A stretch of DNA of 39,489 nt from positions 1 to 39,489 of the forward strand of contig DMXI01000560.1 in the NCBI GenBank assembly GCA_003483885.1, written 5' to 3'. Of this stretch, positions 23,828 to 32,229 are shown piece by piece. Below the pieces are notes generated by a model. It searched no databases and was not told the DNA's origin. It worked only from the letters and a program-made list of their open reading frames with translations. Source of the DNA: Microscillaceae bacterium. GTDB taxonomy: Bacteria; Bacteroidota; Bacteroidia; Cytophagales; Microscillaceae. Position 1 is the first letter of the stretch. Each line of letters starts with the position of its first letter. A program made the translations under genes and the position numbers.

Positions 23828-25159
23828 TTAATTCGCAATACTTACCTCTTCTATCACTATCCGGTAGCGAGCTGGATTGGTTACCTTGTTTTTAGGAATG
23901 CGATTGGTCATTTTATCCATATGTGTTTTATCAGGCAAAACAGATGGGTTGATAATTGTACTTACGTGTCTTTTTTGGCTAAAGACTACCTTATTTTGAT
24001 CATTTAGCCATTCAAGAGTTACTGTAATAGTGCTGAGTGCCAAGTTGCCAGTATTTTTCACCTCAAGCACCAGCTTTTGACTATAAAAGCCTGGTTTATA
24101 AGCGTTAGAAATATTACTCAGGCGTTCACTAAATGCCAAATCAATATTATTGGGCTTGCCATTACGCCAAGTAATAGTAAGCTTTTTGGAAGGCGAAAAC
24201 TGGGTAGGAGCTGTAATTTTTTTAATAGCTTTGACTATTATCCTGGCTTTAGCAATTCTGACTAATGGCTGGTTTTTAATACTCTTAAGGATTTTTAGGG
24301 GAATTTCATCACCAGACCGATATTGGGGAGACATCAATGAACTAATCGCGTAATCTTTTTCAGTAAACCGTACTTTCCCTTCTTTGTCTAGTAGTTCAAC
24401 TTTGAGTTCTAAAGAAGAAATGATGAGTTTATCTACTTTGAGATTTCCAGTAACACTATACATGTAGGAATTGCGGTATACATTAACTTCTGAGGTATAA
24501 GCAGTAAATTTTAACCCTGTTGATTTAGGGTTTGAGATAAATTCTACTGGTACATTCCATTCTTGAGATTTAAAACGATAAGTTTTTCCAGTAGAGGGAG
24601 TAGTCTTTCGGGAAGGTTGGTAGGCTACTTTACTTTTATTACGTGTCCAAATCAAAGTATTTGCGGCTTGCCAGCCACTACCATCCCAGTTAAGCACGGT
24701 GACTTCTATTTGATCTTTTGTTTTGAGCTGATATACCTCCTTTACTTTCATCTTTTGCCCATCAGGCAAAAATTTATCATACGCTAAGGTAATTCCTGAT
24801 TGGGTGGCTTGAGTGACTATTCCCTCGGTAGTTTGGCCATCATCACTAAAGGTAAAGTGTCTTATTTTTTCCGAAAAAGGATTAAGCGCTAGCGTGCCCT
24901 GAGTTCCAGGGCGTAATTGTTTGGCACTGAGATAATAATACTTTGTAAAATTAATGAGGCGTTTGTCTAAAGCCCATTCAAATACAATTTCCCCTACATT
25001 ACTATTGTTACTGGATTGCTGCAGTTTGTCTTTGATGATCCATTTATTACCCACCAAAAACGACAGCTTTGTCATAGGATCTTGTTGAGCGATGTTGGTT
25101 TGGGCAATAGCAGCAAAGTTGATCAGGAAGAGTAAGAGAATTGATAACCTTTTATACAT
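23828..25159 (-). CDS. Secreted protein with lipocalin-like N-terminus and two ectodomains shared with its TPR neighbours
   Basis: A 443-residue protein with a Sec signal peptide (MYKRLSILLLFLINFAAIAQ). Residues of about 25-180 look like a beta-barrel or DUF1579-type domain (MTKLSFLVGNKWIIKDKLQ, then VYQLKTKDQIEVTVLNWDGS). Two beta-sandwich units follow at about 210-310 (YSVTGNLKVDKLIISSLELK) and 325-443 (LVLEVKNTGNLALSTITVTL, then EWLNDQNKVVFSQKR). They match the periplasmic units of the adjacent TPR-TM proteins, but here there is no TPR or membrane anchor. It is thus a soluble periplasmic or secreted relative in the same cluster. It may share ligands or bind its paralogues. The next gene follows after 27 bp. 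Confidence 0.78.
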   Translation of the reverse strand: MYKRLSILLLFLINFAAIAQTNIAQQDPMTKLSFLVGNKWIIKDKLQQSSNNSNVGEIVFEWALDKRLINFTKYYYLSAKQLRPGTQGTLALNPFSEKIRHFTFSDDGQTTEGIVTQATQSGITLAYDKFLPDGQKMKVKEVYQLKTKDQIEVTVLNWDGSGWQAANTLIWTRNKSKVAYQPSRKTTPSTGKTYRFKSQEWNVPVEFISNPKSTGLKFTAYTSEVNVYRNSYMYSVTGNLKVDKLIISSLELKVELLDKEGKVRFTEKDYAISSLMSPQYRSGDEIPLKILKSIKNQPLVRIAKARIIVKAIKKITAPTQFSPSKKLTITWRNGKPNNIDLAFSERLSNISNAYKPGFYSQKLVLEVKNTGNLALSTITVTLEWLNDQNKVVFSQKRHVSTIINPSVLPDKTHMDKMTNRIPKNKVTNPARYRIVIEEVSIAN

Positions 25160-25204
25160 AAACTTGTGAAAACTTTCTGAGAATAAAGGGTGGGAGAGTG
25201 GTTA

Positions 25205-25247
25205 TAAAACCCAACTTGACAGGTGAAATTCTTTACGCCAAGTTGGG
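25205..25247 (-). terminator. Terminator after the 485-aa gene
   Basis: 9-bp stem CCCAACTTG (25210-25218) with CAAGTTGGG (25239-25247) and a 20-nt loop. On the minus strand it is followed by TTTTAT. It lies 16 bp beyond the stop of the 485-residue gene, so the 443-aa gene downstream probably has its own promoter. Confidence 0.65.
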
Positions 25248-25263
25248 CTTCTTATAAAAAGTC

Positions 25264-26721
25264 TTAATTCAGCGCTTCTTCTACATCTATGATGTTGATT
25301 TTATACCCTTTTAGTTGTGAGGCATTGACATCCTTCAGGTATCCCAAAAAGTGATGAATAATGTTTTGACCAGGACGAATGACCATACCACTGCTTTTAT
25401 ACATCAGCGTTCTGATTTGGCTTTTGAGCACATTATTGCTATGATCTAGCCACTGTATTTCAACTTTTAGTTCTTTTAGAGGTACACTACCCTTGTTGAT
25501 AAAATTGACCGTGACCCTATGTGAACAGCTTCGAGAAAAGTTTTTCAGTTCTTGTGTACGTTCTTGAAGCTCCAGTTTTATACCTGTAGCTGGATCAAAT
25601 GCCCAATTGGTAGGGATCACTTTTTTGGTAAGGTTATAAGGTACTGGGCTGCGTTGGATGGTGTGTACCGAAATCCTGATTTCTTTAAAATCATCAGGAG
25701 AGTAGTTGGGCTTAGACTTGTAGGTTTTGAAGTGAATATAGTCTCCAGGAATAGCCAGAGATTTGTTATAACGCTTAAAGATAGGAACAAACTCTGCTGC
25801 TGCTACTTTATTGTTATAATCAATAAAATCTACTTTAAGGGTTAATCCTTTAATCGCTTGTTTACCCGTTACTTGAAATGCGCCTGCCAAACGATAGTAC
25901 ATTCTTCTGGATGATCCAGACTTCGATTGATCAATGGATACTAATTTTAAGCCTTCAGAGTATTTATTTTCTATAAATTTGGTAGGGAATTGATGCTTCC
26001 TTTTAGTAATAGGAGTTACGTTTTGGGGGGCATTGACAGCATTGGGTGTTGAGTTTTCTTCTTTCCAAGAATCAGTTGTGGTGGTAGGACGATAATTATC
26101 CTCTATTTGTTCGCGCTCTGAACTGCTTTTTGCATTAAAAAAAGCAATCAAGCCCACCATCATAACGCCCACTAGTGCCGCTACTACTACCAACGAAGCA
26201 CTACTTTTGCGTGGCGTGATAGCTGGAGGAGGCGTTTTAAGGGGAGTTTGAAATTGAGGAGCAGGATTGGGAGCATTGAATGTATTGGTAACTTTGGGTT
26301 GTTTTTGCAATTCGCTAATCATACGAATTGACGGTTCGTGGCCAGGTTCGTTTTTTAAACGTATGCGGGCATACTGTATGGCTTTTTCTCGAAATACATT
26401 TTGCTTATCTTCTTTGTACAAAGAATAAAAAGCAATGGCTTGGCCATAAGTGGCGGCCAGGTTATTGGGGCTTAATTGGGTAGCTTGTTCAAACTCTTTG
26501 ATGGCATCACGCCAGTTTTTATACTCGAGAAATGTTTGGCCATTTTTCAAATGACCATCTACTTTTTCTTCTACCAAATGCCACTCATCTTCCGAAAAGC
26601 CCAATTCAAGCGCGATGTTTTTGAGCTCTTCCTGAGTGAGTGCTTTTTGAGCTTCCTTGTCTTTAAGTTCTAATAATTTTTTATAAAAAGCCTCCAGGTG
26701 TCGGTCTTGATTGTTGTCCAT
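25264..26721 (-). CDS. TPR-TM protein with two ectodomains, paralogue
   Basis: A 485-residue single-pass protein. The N-terminal module LTQEELKNIALELGFSEDEW is at 29-48. TPR-like helices follow at about 52-140 (FLEYKNWRDAIKEFEQATQL, then AIQYARIRLKNEPGHEPSI). There is a Pro/Thr-rich cytoplasmic linker at 145-172 and a membrane helix at 175-197 (SLVVVAALVGVMMVGLIAFF). Two periplasmic beta-sandwich units occupy about 265-365 (YRLAGAFQVTGKQAIKGLTL) and 375-485 (VTVNFINKGSVPLKELKVEI, then QWLDHSNNVL). It is closest to the 464-residue neighbour. A TATATTTG box lies about 58 bp upstream and a terminator follows. No enzyme motif is visible; a scaffold or sensor is the simplest reading. Confidence 0.82.
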   Translation of the reverse strand: MDNNQDRHLEAFYKKLLELKDKEAQKALTQEELKNIALELGFSEDEWHLVEEKVDGHLKNGQTFLEYKNWRDAIKEFEQATQLSPNNLAATYGQAIAFYSLYKEDKQNVFREKAIQYARIRLKNEPGHEPSIRMISELQKQPKVTNTFNAPNPAPQFQTPLKTPPPAITPRKSSASLVVVAALVGVMMVGLIAFFNAKSSSEREQIEDNYRPTTTTDSWKEENSTPNAVNAPQNVTPITKRKHQFPTKFIENKYSEGLKLVSIDQSKSGSSRRMYYRLAGAFQVTGKQAIKGLTLKVDFIDYNNKVAAAEFVPIFKRYNKSLAIPGDYIHFKTYKSKPNYSPDDFKEIRISVHTIQRSPVPYNLTKKVIPTNWAFDPATGIKLELQERTQELKNFSRSCSHRVTVNFINKGSVPLKELKVEIQWLDHSNNVLKSQIRTLMYKSSGMVIRPGQNIIHHFLGYLKDVNASQLKGYKINIIDVEEALN

Positions 26722-26778
26722 AATGAGTTGATGTTTAGGTATTTTTTGTGTTTCAATTTTACTAAAGCAGTACTATAA

Positions 26779-26786
26779 CAAATATA
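26779..26786 (-). promoter_or_regulatory. Candidate -7 box (TATATTTG) for the 485-aa TPR-TM gene
   Basis: Minus-strand TATATTTG matches TAnnTTTG about 58 bp upstream of the ATG. A TTG at 26803-26801 is only 14 bp away, short of the usual 19-21, so the -33 element is not secure. Confidence 0.45.
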
Positions 26787-26849
26787 ATAAATTTAGGCTA
26801 CAAGTAGTGTGTACCTACTTATATATACTGCCTACATAAACACTAGGTT

Positions 26850-28244
26850 TTACAGGGACTCTTCTGAAACTTCTACTTTCGTAATATGGACTTGATATTC
26901 TTTAAAATCAGTGCCTTTTACATTTTTCAGTTTTTTGATGATACTATGGGTAATGTGCTGTTTAGGATAAACCAATGAATAGACTTCAAGTCTGGTTAAA
27001 AACGTTTTTTCTTTGTCTATTACTTCACCATTATTGTTTATCCAGCGTATGGTGAAATTTAAACCTCGGATTGGTAAACGTCCCTTATTAGAAAATTCAA
27101 TGAGGGCAGTATGAGTAATTTGATTGTCAAAATCAAAAATTTGCAAGTGCGATTGGCGTTGCCTTAGTTCAAGTTTTACACCTTTAGGAGGAGGGGTAGC
27201 CCAGGTAAAAGGAATAAGTTTGAAAAAAGTGCCTTGTGGGACTATTTTCGTTTGTAAGCTATCTATGGAAATCTGAATTTTCTTAAACTCATCTGTGCCG
27301 TGATGATCGTCAGATGCCAAAAGGTAAAATGAAATGAAGTCACCTGGGATTCTAAGTTGACCACTATCATCATGAAAGTGCTCCGTGTGTAAGATTTGAT
27401 TCTGATGTCCGATAAAATTAAATTTTAACTTCAAATCTTTGATTGCTTTTTTACCGGTGATTTGAAACATGCCAGCTAGTTCATAAACCATTGATTTTTT
27501 GTCATAATCGGCTTTTGATAAGTCAAGGGTGGCCAATTTGATACCAGCTAAGCGAGTACTATCAGTAAGAGAAATAGGTAATTCAATTGGGTCGCGTAAT
27601 TTGGTTTTATCTAGATTTTTGGTCTTAGTTTCCAAGACGACTTTGGGGTTGGGGCGGCTAAATATAATGGCAAAGAACACAATCCATATAGCTAATGTAG
27701 AAACAATGGTAATCATGACCGCCCGTTGATTTGTCGAGATAAATGTTCCAAATTGTTCTAATGCAGGATTAAAAGGAGGAGGATCTGTAAGAGGAGGAGG
27801 CGTATCGACAAAATCAATTGGGTTTTTGTTTAACTCACTCACCATTTTCAGGGAAGGGTCATGGTCAGGCTCGTATTTGAGGCGTGTACGTGCGTACTCT
27901 ATAGCTTTGTCCTTGAAACTATCATTGTCATCTTCTTGATATAAAGAGTAGTAAGCAATTGCCAAACCGAACGTAGTATCTATATGATCGGGGCTTATCT
28001 TTAATGCCTGTTCAAACTCCTCGATGGCTAGGCGCCATTTGCTTTGCTCCAGAAGTAATCGCCCATTCTTATAATGACTTTCTAATTTTTGCTCAAGTGT
28101 CTGCCATTCAGGTTCAGATAAGCCAACTTCCATTGCTATGCTTTTGAGCATTTCAATACTTGGAGGTTCTGAGTGTATTTGTTCAGTAATGCCTGATACT
28201 TTCTGGTAAAAAGCATCCAGCTTTGGATTGAGCGATTGATTCAT
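26850..28244 (-). CDS. TPR-TM protein with two ectodomains, paralogue
   Basis: A 464-residue protein with the same plan as the 485-residue gene downstream. The helical module (SIEMLKSIAMEVGLSEPEW) is at about 29-47. The TPR region is at about 50-140 (KWRLAIEEFEQALKISPDHI, then AIEYARTRLKYEPDHDPSL). There is a Pro-rich linker near 148-160 and a membrane helix at 174-196 (AVMITIVSTLAIWIVFFAII). Two periplasmic sandwich units follow at about 235-340 (YELAGMFQITGKKAIKDLKL) and 350-464 (HTALIEFSNKGRLPIRGLNF, then TIRWINNNGEVID). Homology to its neighbour runs along the whole length, so the pair arose by gene duplication. A promoter-like box precedes it; a weak 6-bp hairpin at 26802-26820 is all I see after it. 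Confidence 0.82.
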   Translation of the reverse strand: MNQSLNPKLDAFYQKVSGITEQIHSEPPSIEMLKSIAMEVGLSEPEWQTLEQKLESHYKNGRLLLEQSKWRLAIEEFEQALKISPDHIDTTFGLAIAYYSLYQEDDNDSFKDKAIEYARTRLKYEPDHDPSLKMVSELNKNPIDFVDTPPPLTDPPPFNPALEQFGTFISTNQRAVMITIVSTLAIWIVFFAIIFSRPNPKVVLETKTKNLDKTKLRDPIELPISLTDSTRLAGIKLATLDLSKADYDKKSMVYELAGMFQITGKKAIKDLKLKFNFIGHQNQILHTEHFHDDSGQLRIPGDFISFYLLASDDHHGTDEFKKIQISIDSLQTKIVPQGTFFKLIPFTWATPPPKGVKLELRQRQSHLQIFDFDNQITHTALIEFSNKGRLPIRGLNFTIRWINNNGEVIDKEKTFLTRLEVYSLVYPKQHITHSIIKKLKNVKGTDFKEYQVHITKVEVSEESL

Positions 28245-28273
28245 GTGTTCGTTTTTGGTTAGGCGTAGTAAAG

Positions 28274-28281
28274 CAAATATA
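28274..28281 (-). promoter_or_regulatory. Candidate -7 box (TATATTTGC) for the 464-aa gene
   Basis: Minus-strand TATATTTGC fits the TAnnTTTG consensus 30 bp upstream of the ATG. The same 9-mer occurs upstream of ychF (20653 to 20645). No clear -33 TTTG is present. Confidence 0.5.
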
Positions 28282-28488
28282 ACGAATTTTAGAGGGTAGA
28301 AGGGGAGAGGTTGGAGAATATACGGCCTTAATGGAGAAATTTTTCTTGAAAAACTTGCAGCTTAAAGAAAATATATAGTACTTTGTGATACATATAACCA
28401 TTGAATGAAAACTACCATTATATACATAATGGGATTGCAAAACCATATACCATTGAAAAACCATACTTTATGAAGAAGTAGTGACGAT

Positions 28489-28518
28489 TTGTAGCATAGT
28501 GATTATACTATGCTACAA
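28489..28518. repeat. Perfect 12-bp hairpin in an intergenic region
   Basis: TTGTAGCATAGT (28489-28500) pairs without mismatch with ACTATGCTACAA (28507-28518) around GATTAT. It has no T-run. It lies in the 378-bp gap 28245-28622, which has no convincing gene. The gap also holds the small palindrome CCATTATATACATAATGG and repeated ACCATTGAA-like words between about 28390 and 28465. Confidence 0.7.
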
Positions 28519-28550
28519 GCGTGCTGCTATTATTTTTACAAGATCAAAAA

Positions 28551-28591
28551 GAAAAACCCTGTTTGGTGTATCCATTTCCAAACAGGGTTTT
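28551..28591 (-). terminator. Terminator of the cyclase gene
   Basis: 13-bp perfect stem AAACCCTGTTTGG (28554-28566) with CCAAACAGGGTTT (28578-28590). On the minus strand it runs into TTTTTCTTTTT. It lies about 33 bp past the cyclase stop codon. Confidence 0.88.
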
Positions 28592-28622
28592 ATTAATTAT
28601 ATTCAGTGATTGTTTGTTACTT

Positions 28623-30227
28623 CTAAGCAAACTCCATATCGCCTACTTTACCACGAAAAGTCTCGTTAGGCTCTATACCATCTCCACCAAGCGATAACTC
28701 CGCCTTGATGCCTACCACCACATATTTTTCTATGGCTTCTTTATGTTTCATTTCTACTTCTCCACCACTTTGAAAGTCAAACAAATCCTTTACCAGGTTA
28801 TAAGTTTGTTGAGAAACAGCCACTTGTCCCGATTCACTCTTAATCTCGATTAGTTTAGCAGTATTCACAGTTTCTCCCCACACATCATAGGCAAAACGTT
28901 TGTCACCTACTACACCAGCAGTAACATAACCCGTATTGATACCAATTCTTACTCTCCAGTAAGGTTCTCCTGCCGCTTCTTTCTCAGCACGTTTTTCATT
29001 GATAAAGCGAGTCATTTCTAACGCCGCTAAAATGGCATCTACCGGATTACGATTATTTTTTTCAGGAATACCTCCTGCGGCCATATAAGAGTCTCCAATC
29101 GTTTTGATTTTAATAAGATTATGATTGCCTGTGATAGCATCAAATTTATTAAAAGTAACATTGAGTTCTTCTACTAGTTTGTCGGACCCCATACCTTGCG
29201 ACACATTGGTAAAGTCTTCTAAATCAGCAAATAAGATAGACACTTTTTCATATTGGCGAGGCTCATAGCGTCCATTTTCTCTAATTTCGTTGAACACATA
29301 CGAAGGAACTAAACTAAAAGACTCTATTTCTTCTTTGGCGTTTTCTACCAAATCCTTTTGCTGAGCAATGGTGCGCGCCTTGTCTTCAATTTCTTTCTTT
29401 TGTTTTGCTATTTGATCGTTCTGTTCTTTGAGGGTATCAGCAGACCTCTTGTGTCCAGTAGCAGTTAGTAGCGACACTATTACTAAAGCTACAAGCAACC
29501 CGATACCTATGTATAGATAAATATTCTTGAGGCGGTTCAGCTTTTGTATTTTTTCGTACTTTGATTTGTATTTGGCAATGAGGCGGGTATTATTGGTTTT
29601 GTTTTCTCCTAAATCTTCTAAAATAGTCAACGCTTTCTCCAAAGCGTCAATGGCTTTATCATCCTGATTAAGGTGGCCATGTAATTCGCTCATTACTTCA
29701 TAAATTTTGGCCATTTGTTTTTTCTGACCTAACTCTTCGCGAGACTTGAGCGCTTTTTGGTAATATTCCAGCGAACTTTTATAATTGGTATTATCGGTAC
29801 GCAAATAGAATAAATCGAAATAAAACTTTCCGATAATTTCCTGAGTATTGGCAATTTTTTCCTTGTTTTTGATTTTTTCGTAGATGGCCAAGGCATCTTT
29901 AAAATCTTTGATGGCTTCTTCGTACTCAGTCAGTGCTTTATAGTCAATGAGGCCAATATTGATCAAAGCATCAGCTACTCCCTCCTCGTGTTTGTATTTC
30001 TTTGCTTGATTCAATGCTCGGCGTGCAAGGTTTAAAGCAGCTCCTTCAGGATCCTCTTTGGCATATTCAGCGGCCATAAGATTCAGGGTATTGATATGTA
30101 CTTTGATATCTTTGGTCAATCTGAGTATACGTCGCAGGCTGTCCAGTTTAGCACATTGTTGGGCTTTTACCTGGGTGGAAAGCACCATCAGGCATAACAA
30201 ACACAAGAGTAGAGTGATCTTTTTCAT
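28623..30227 (-). CDS. Class III adenylate cyclase with periplasmic TPR sensor region
   Basis: A 534-residue protein that should make cAMP from ATP in the cytoplasm. It has a signal peptide at 1-22 (MKKITLLLCLLCLMVLSTQV), TPR repeats at about 40-215, a membrane helix at about 236-256 (YLYIGIGLLVALVIVSLL), a coiled coil at 262-305, and a cyclase homology domain at 325-505. Metal aspartates are D335 (FADLEDFT) and D379 (KTIGDSYMA). K375 and D448 (YDVWG) fit adenine selection. Transition-state Asn is N455, but the usual Arg four residues later is L459, with K458 beside it. Activity could be weak or altered. The periplasmic TPR suggests control by an extracytoplasmic protein. It appears to be a single transcription unit with its own terminator. 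Confidence 0.92.
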   Translation of the reverse strand: MKKITLLLCLLCLMVLSTQVKAQQCAKLDSLRRILRLTKDIKVHINTLNLMAAEYAKEDPEGAALNLARRALNQAKKYKHEEGVADALINIGLIDYKALTEYEEAIKDFKDALAIYEKIKNKEKIANTQEIIGKFYFDLFYLRTDNTNYKSSLEYYQKALKSREELGQKKQMAKIYEVMSELHGHLNQDDKAIDALEKALTILEDLGENKTNNTRLIAKYKSKYEKIQKLNRLKNIYLYIGIGLLVALVIVSLLTATGHKRSADTLKEQNDQIAKQKKEIEDKARTIAQQKDLVENAKEEIESFSLVPSYVFNEIRENGRYEPRQYEKVSILFADLEDFTNVSQGMGSDKLVEELNVTFNKFDAITGNHNLIKIKTIGDSYMAAGGIPEKNNRNPVDAILAALEMTRFINEKRAEKEAAGEPYWRVRIGINTGYVTAGVVGDKRFAYDVWGETVNTAKLIEIKSESGQVAVSQQTYNLVKDLFDFQSGGEVEMKHKEAIEKYVVVGIKAELSLGGDGIEPNETFRGKVGDMEFA

Positions 30228-30310
30228 TTGCTAAGTAATTTGTTTGTAGTTGCTGATTTGAATTTTGAGTGTAAATAAATTCCCCCACCTTTAAATAAAT
30301 AGGTGTTACT

Positions 30311-30318
30311 CAAATTTA
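30311..30318 (-). promoter_or_regulatory. Candidate -7 box (TAAATTTG) for the cyclase gene
   Basis: Minus-strand TAAATTTG fits TAnnTTTG about 84 bp upstream of the cyclase ATG, in the gap after the glycosyltransferase gene. No clear -33 partner is seen. Confidence 0.35.
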
Positions 30319-30401
30319 TGAAATTATTTAACACTAAAAAATTAGCTTCGGTGGTATTTCCACTGCTAGGATTAAAACTACAAAACCTAACTACCAGCAA
30401 G

Positions 30402-31304
30402 TTATGCTGCATCGATGCTCTTGCGTTTCTTTTGCTCGAAATTACGTTTTTTGGCTCTTAAAAATTGGTTATCGTAACGTCGCTTAAAAGGCAAAAACAT
30501 ATGCTTGTATTTAAAAGTTTCGGTTTGTTGCATCATGTTAAAACCACAAGCTGAAAATATACGGTGCGCTTTTTCGAACAATGGATAAGCAGGATATAAA
30601 TTAAGCCATAATATGTTGTTGGTAATAGACTTGAATGGTTTGGTTTGGCTCACGATTACGAAAAATGGATCAACCCCTTCAATCTGACTAATTTCAATGG
30701 CATAAGCACAAAGCTGTTTTACCTCTTCTTGAGGCTCAGAGTGCACAATTAACCAAATAGGTTTGTCTACAGTATCGTAGAGGGTGTCTACAATCAATTT
30801 TTCTTTTTGAGTAAGCGTAGGAGGAGGGTACTCCAGGTCTAATGTGAGTAATTCTTGTGAATGTATTTGTACGAAACGTTTATGTTTAGGATCTACATTT
30901 TCAGTCATGTAGGCTGCTTTAAACTTAGGTGGGCGTTGAATACCGATTTGTTCGTAATTTTGCCAATTTAGAATGCGTCCTACATAATAAAAATCAACCT
31001 GTAGATAATCAGGAAAATTGTTCCACTCGCCTATAATTCCGCAAGGAAAAGCATCTAAATATACCTCATTTACCTGGTGATATTCTATTAACTCGCAAAG
31101 CCAGTTTTGGTAAGCACCCAGGTTTTGGGCAAAATGTGATGGAATGTTTATTAATTCTACATTTGCAGGTAGGGGTATTTTTTCTGCGTGATCCGATGCG
31201 GTAAGAAGCAACATCGGTTCATGATTTAGATGAAGCGTATGTATCACCGCTAGAGTCCGAGTAAGATGTCCCAAACCACTACCATTGGCGTAATACAATT
31301 TCAT
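30402..31304 (-). CDS. Glycosyltransferase-like protein (GT-B fold, MurG-like N-terminus)
   Basis: A 300-residue protein. The N-terminus MKLYYANGSGLGHLTRTLAV has the Gly-rich loop after strand 1 typical of MurG and related UDP-sugar glycosyltransferases, where it meets the acceptor or membrane lipid. The second half has the Rossmann-like start KPIWLIVHSEPQEEVKQLC and a donor-site-like segment near FSACGFNMMQQTETF, which recalls the GGxNxxxE region of this fold. The protein is shorter than MurG (about 350). The C-terminus is basic (KKRNFEQKKRKS). The acceptor is unknown. A well-placed promoter precedes it, and the cyclase follows after 174 bp. Confidence 0.65.
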   Translation of the reverse strand: MKLYYANGSGLGHLTRTLAVIHTLHLNHEPMLLLTASDHAEKIPLPANVELINIPSHFAQNLGAYQNWLCELIEYHQVNEVYLDAFPCGIIGEWNNFPDYLQVDFYYVGRILNWQNYEQIGIQRPPKFKAAYMTENVDPKHKRFVQIHSQELLTLDLEYPPPTLTQKEKLIVDTLYDTVDKPIWLIVHSEPQEEVKQLCAYAIEISQIEGVDPFFVIVSQTKPFKSITNNILWLNLYPAYPLFEKAHRIFSACGFNMMQQTETFKYKHMFLPFKRRYDNQFLRAKKRNFEQKKRKSIDAA

Positions 31305-31356
31305 ATTTTAGTCGTTTTTTAGTTCGTTAAAAAAGTATTCAGGGTTAATTTTTTTT

Positions 31357-31386
31357 CAAAGATAGATGAAAAGTTAGTAGGCTCAA
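31357..31386 (-). promoter_or_regulatory. Promoter of the glycosyltransferase-like gene
   Basis: Minus strand: TTG (31386-31384), 19 bp, then TATCTTTG (31364-31357), matching both elements and spacing of the Bacteroidota sigma-A promoter. The start codon is about 53 bp downstream. Confidence 0.6.
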
Positions 31387-31419
31387 TGAACGTTTCGATG
31401 AACCCCCTATTTTATACGA

Positions 31420-32115
31420 TCATCGTTTACCTTTCAACAATTCAGCAATAATGATCATGCGATGTTCAGCTGGAATTTCGTCAATGACTAATACTCCATA
31501 GGCATAAGAATCGGTGTTGCTTTCGAGCTTATAAGTACCCTTTTCAGACTTAATTTTTACTTGGTTGCCATCAAAGGTTACTTTGCCATACTCTTTATCC
31601 ATTCTTTTTACTTTGTATCTGCCTTCCTTTTTTTTGATTTCGTATGGATTTTCATTTTCCGCATTGTCACTAATTTTCACCTTGTTCTCTTTTACCTTAA
31701 TTTTCCATAAAAGAGTTCCATCTGGTTTGCGTAATTTAAAACCCGTTTCCTTGTATTTTACCTCGGCAATTACATCACCAGAAGCATTATAATACTTGGT
31801 TTTCTCGTTTTTACTCAAACGACCTGTAATGTTTTGATTTTTGACAGTAATGGTGGTTTCGTTTTCACCAATTGAGGCAATGTTTCCAAAGCTTTTGTCA
31901 TCAAGCTTTATATCCAGAGGTGTGAAAGTGGAGGAAGGGAGCGTAGTGGAAGTACTTTTATTAGAAGCTGTGGTAGCATTTTCTTGATTAGTGACTGGGT
32001 TGTTTGCTGTATTTTCATTACTCTTACCACCACAGGCACTGAGCAGGAAGCTCATCATTAGTACAACTCCTCCAAAAAAACTGACTTTGTAAAGTAGTGG
32101 AGTTTTCTTATTCAT
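31420..32115 (-). CDS. Lipoprotein of unknown function with beta-rich repeats
   Basis: A 231-residue protein with a type II signal peptide (VVLMMSFLLSACGGKSNE, lipobox LSAC, Cys28). An Asn/Thr/Ser-rich linker follows to about residue 68. The rest is a run of short strands in which Lys/Glu-rich segments repeat a xxGxxxxxIxxKxNKVKI pattern (for example TLLWKIKVKENKVKISDNAE, YKVKRMDKEYGKVTFDGNQV and KIKSEKGTYKLES), suggesting a small beta-sheet or single-layer repeat fold at the outer membrane. I recognise no family. It is preceded by the yceI-like gene (114 bp) and followed by 115 bp without a clear terminator. Confidence 0.72.
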   Translation of the reverse strand: MNKKTPLLYKVSFFGGVVLMMSFLLSACGGKSNENTANNPVTNQENATTASNKSTSTTLPSSTFTPLDIKLDDKSFGNIASIGENETTITVKNQNITGRLSKNEKTKYYNASGDVIAEVKYKETGFKLRKPDGTLLWKIKVKENKVKISDNAENENPYEIKKKEGRYKVKRMDKEYGKVTFDGNQVKIKSEKGTYKLESNTDSYAYGVLVIDEIPAEHRMIIIAELLKGKR

Positions 32116-32229
32116 TTTTGCTGAATTTTGGTGTTTAGTTACTATGTTACATTTTAACTAAACAAAACTCCTACCAACTTTACAAAATCAAACTATAAAA
32201 CACTGCAAATGAAGTGTAATAGATGTAAT

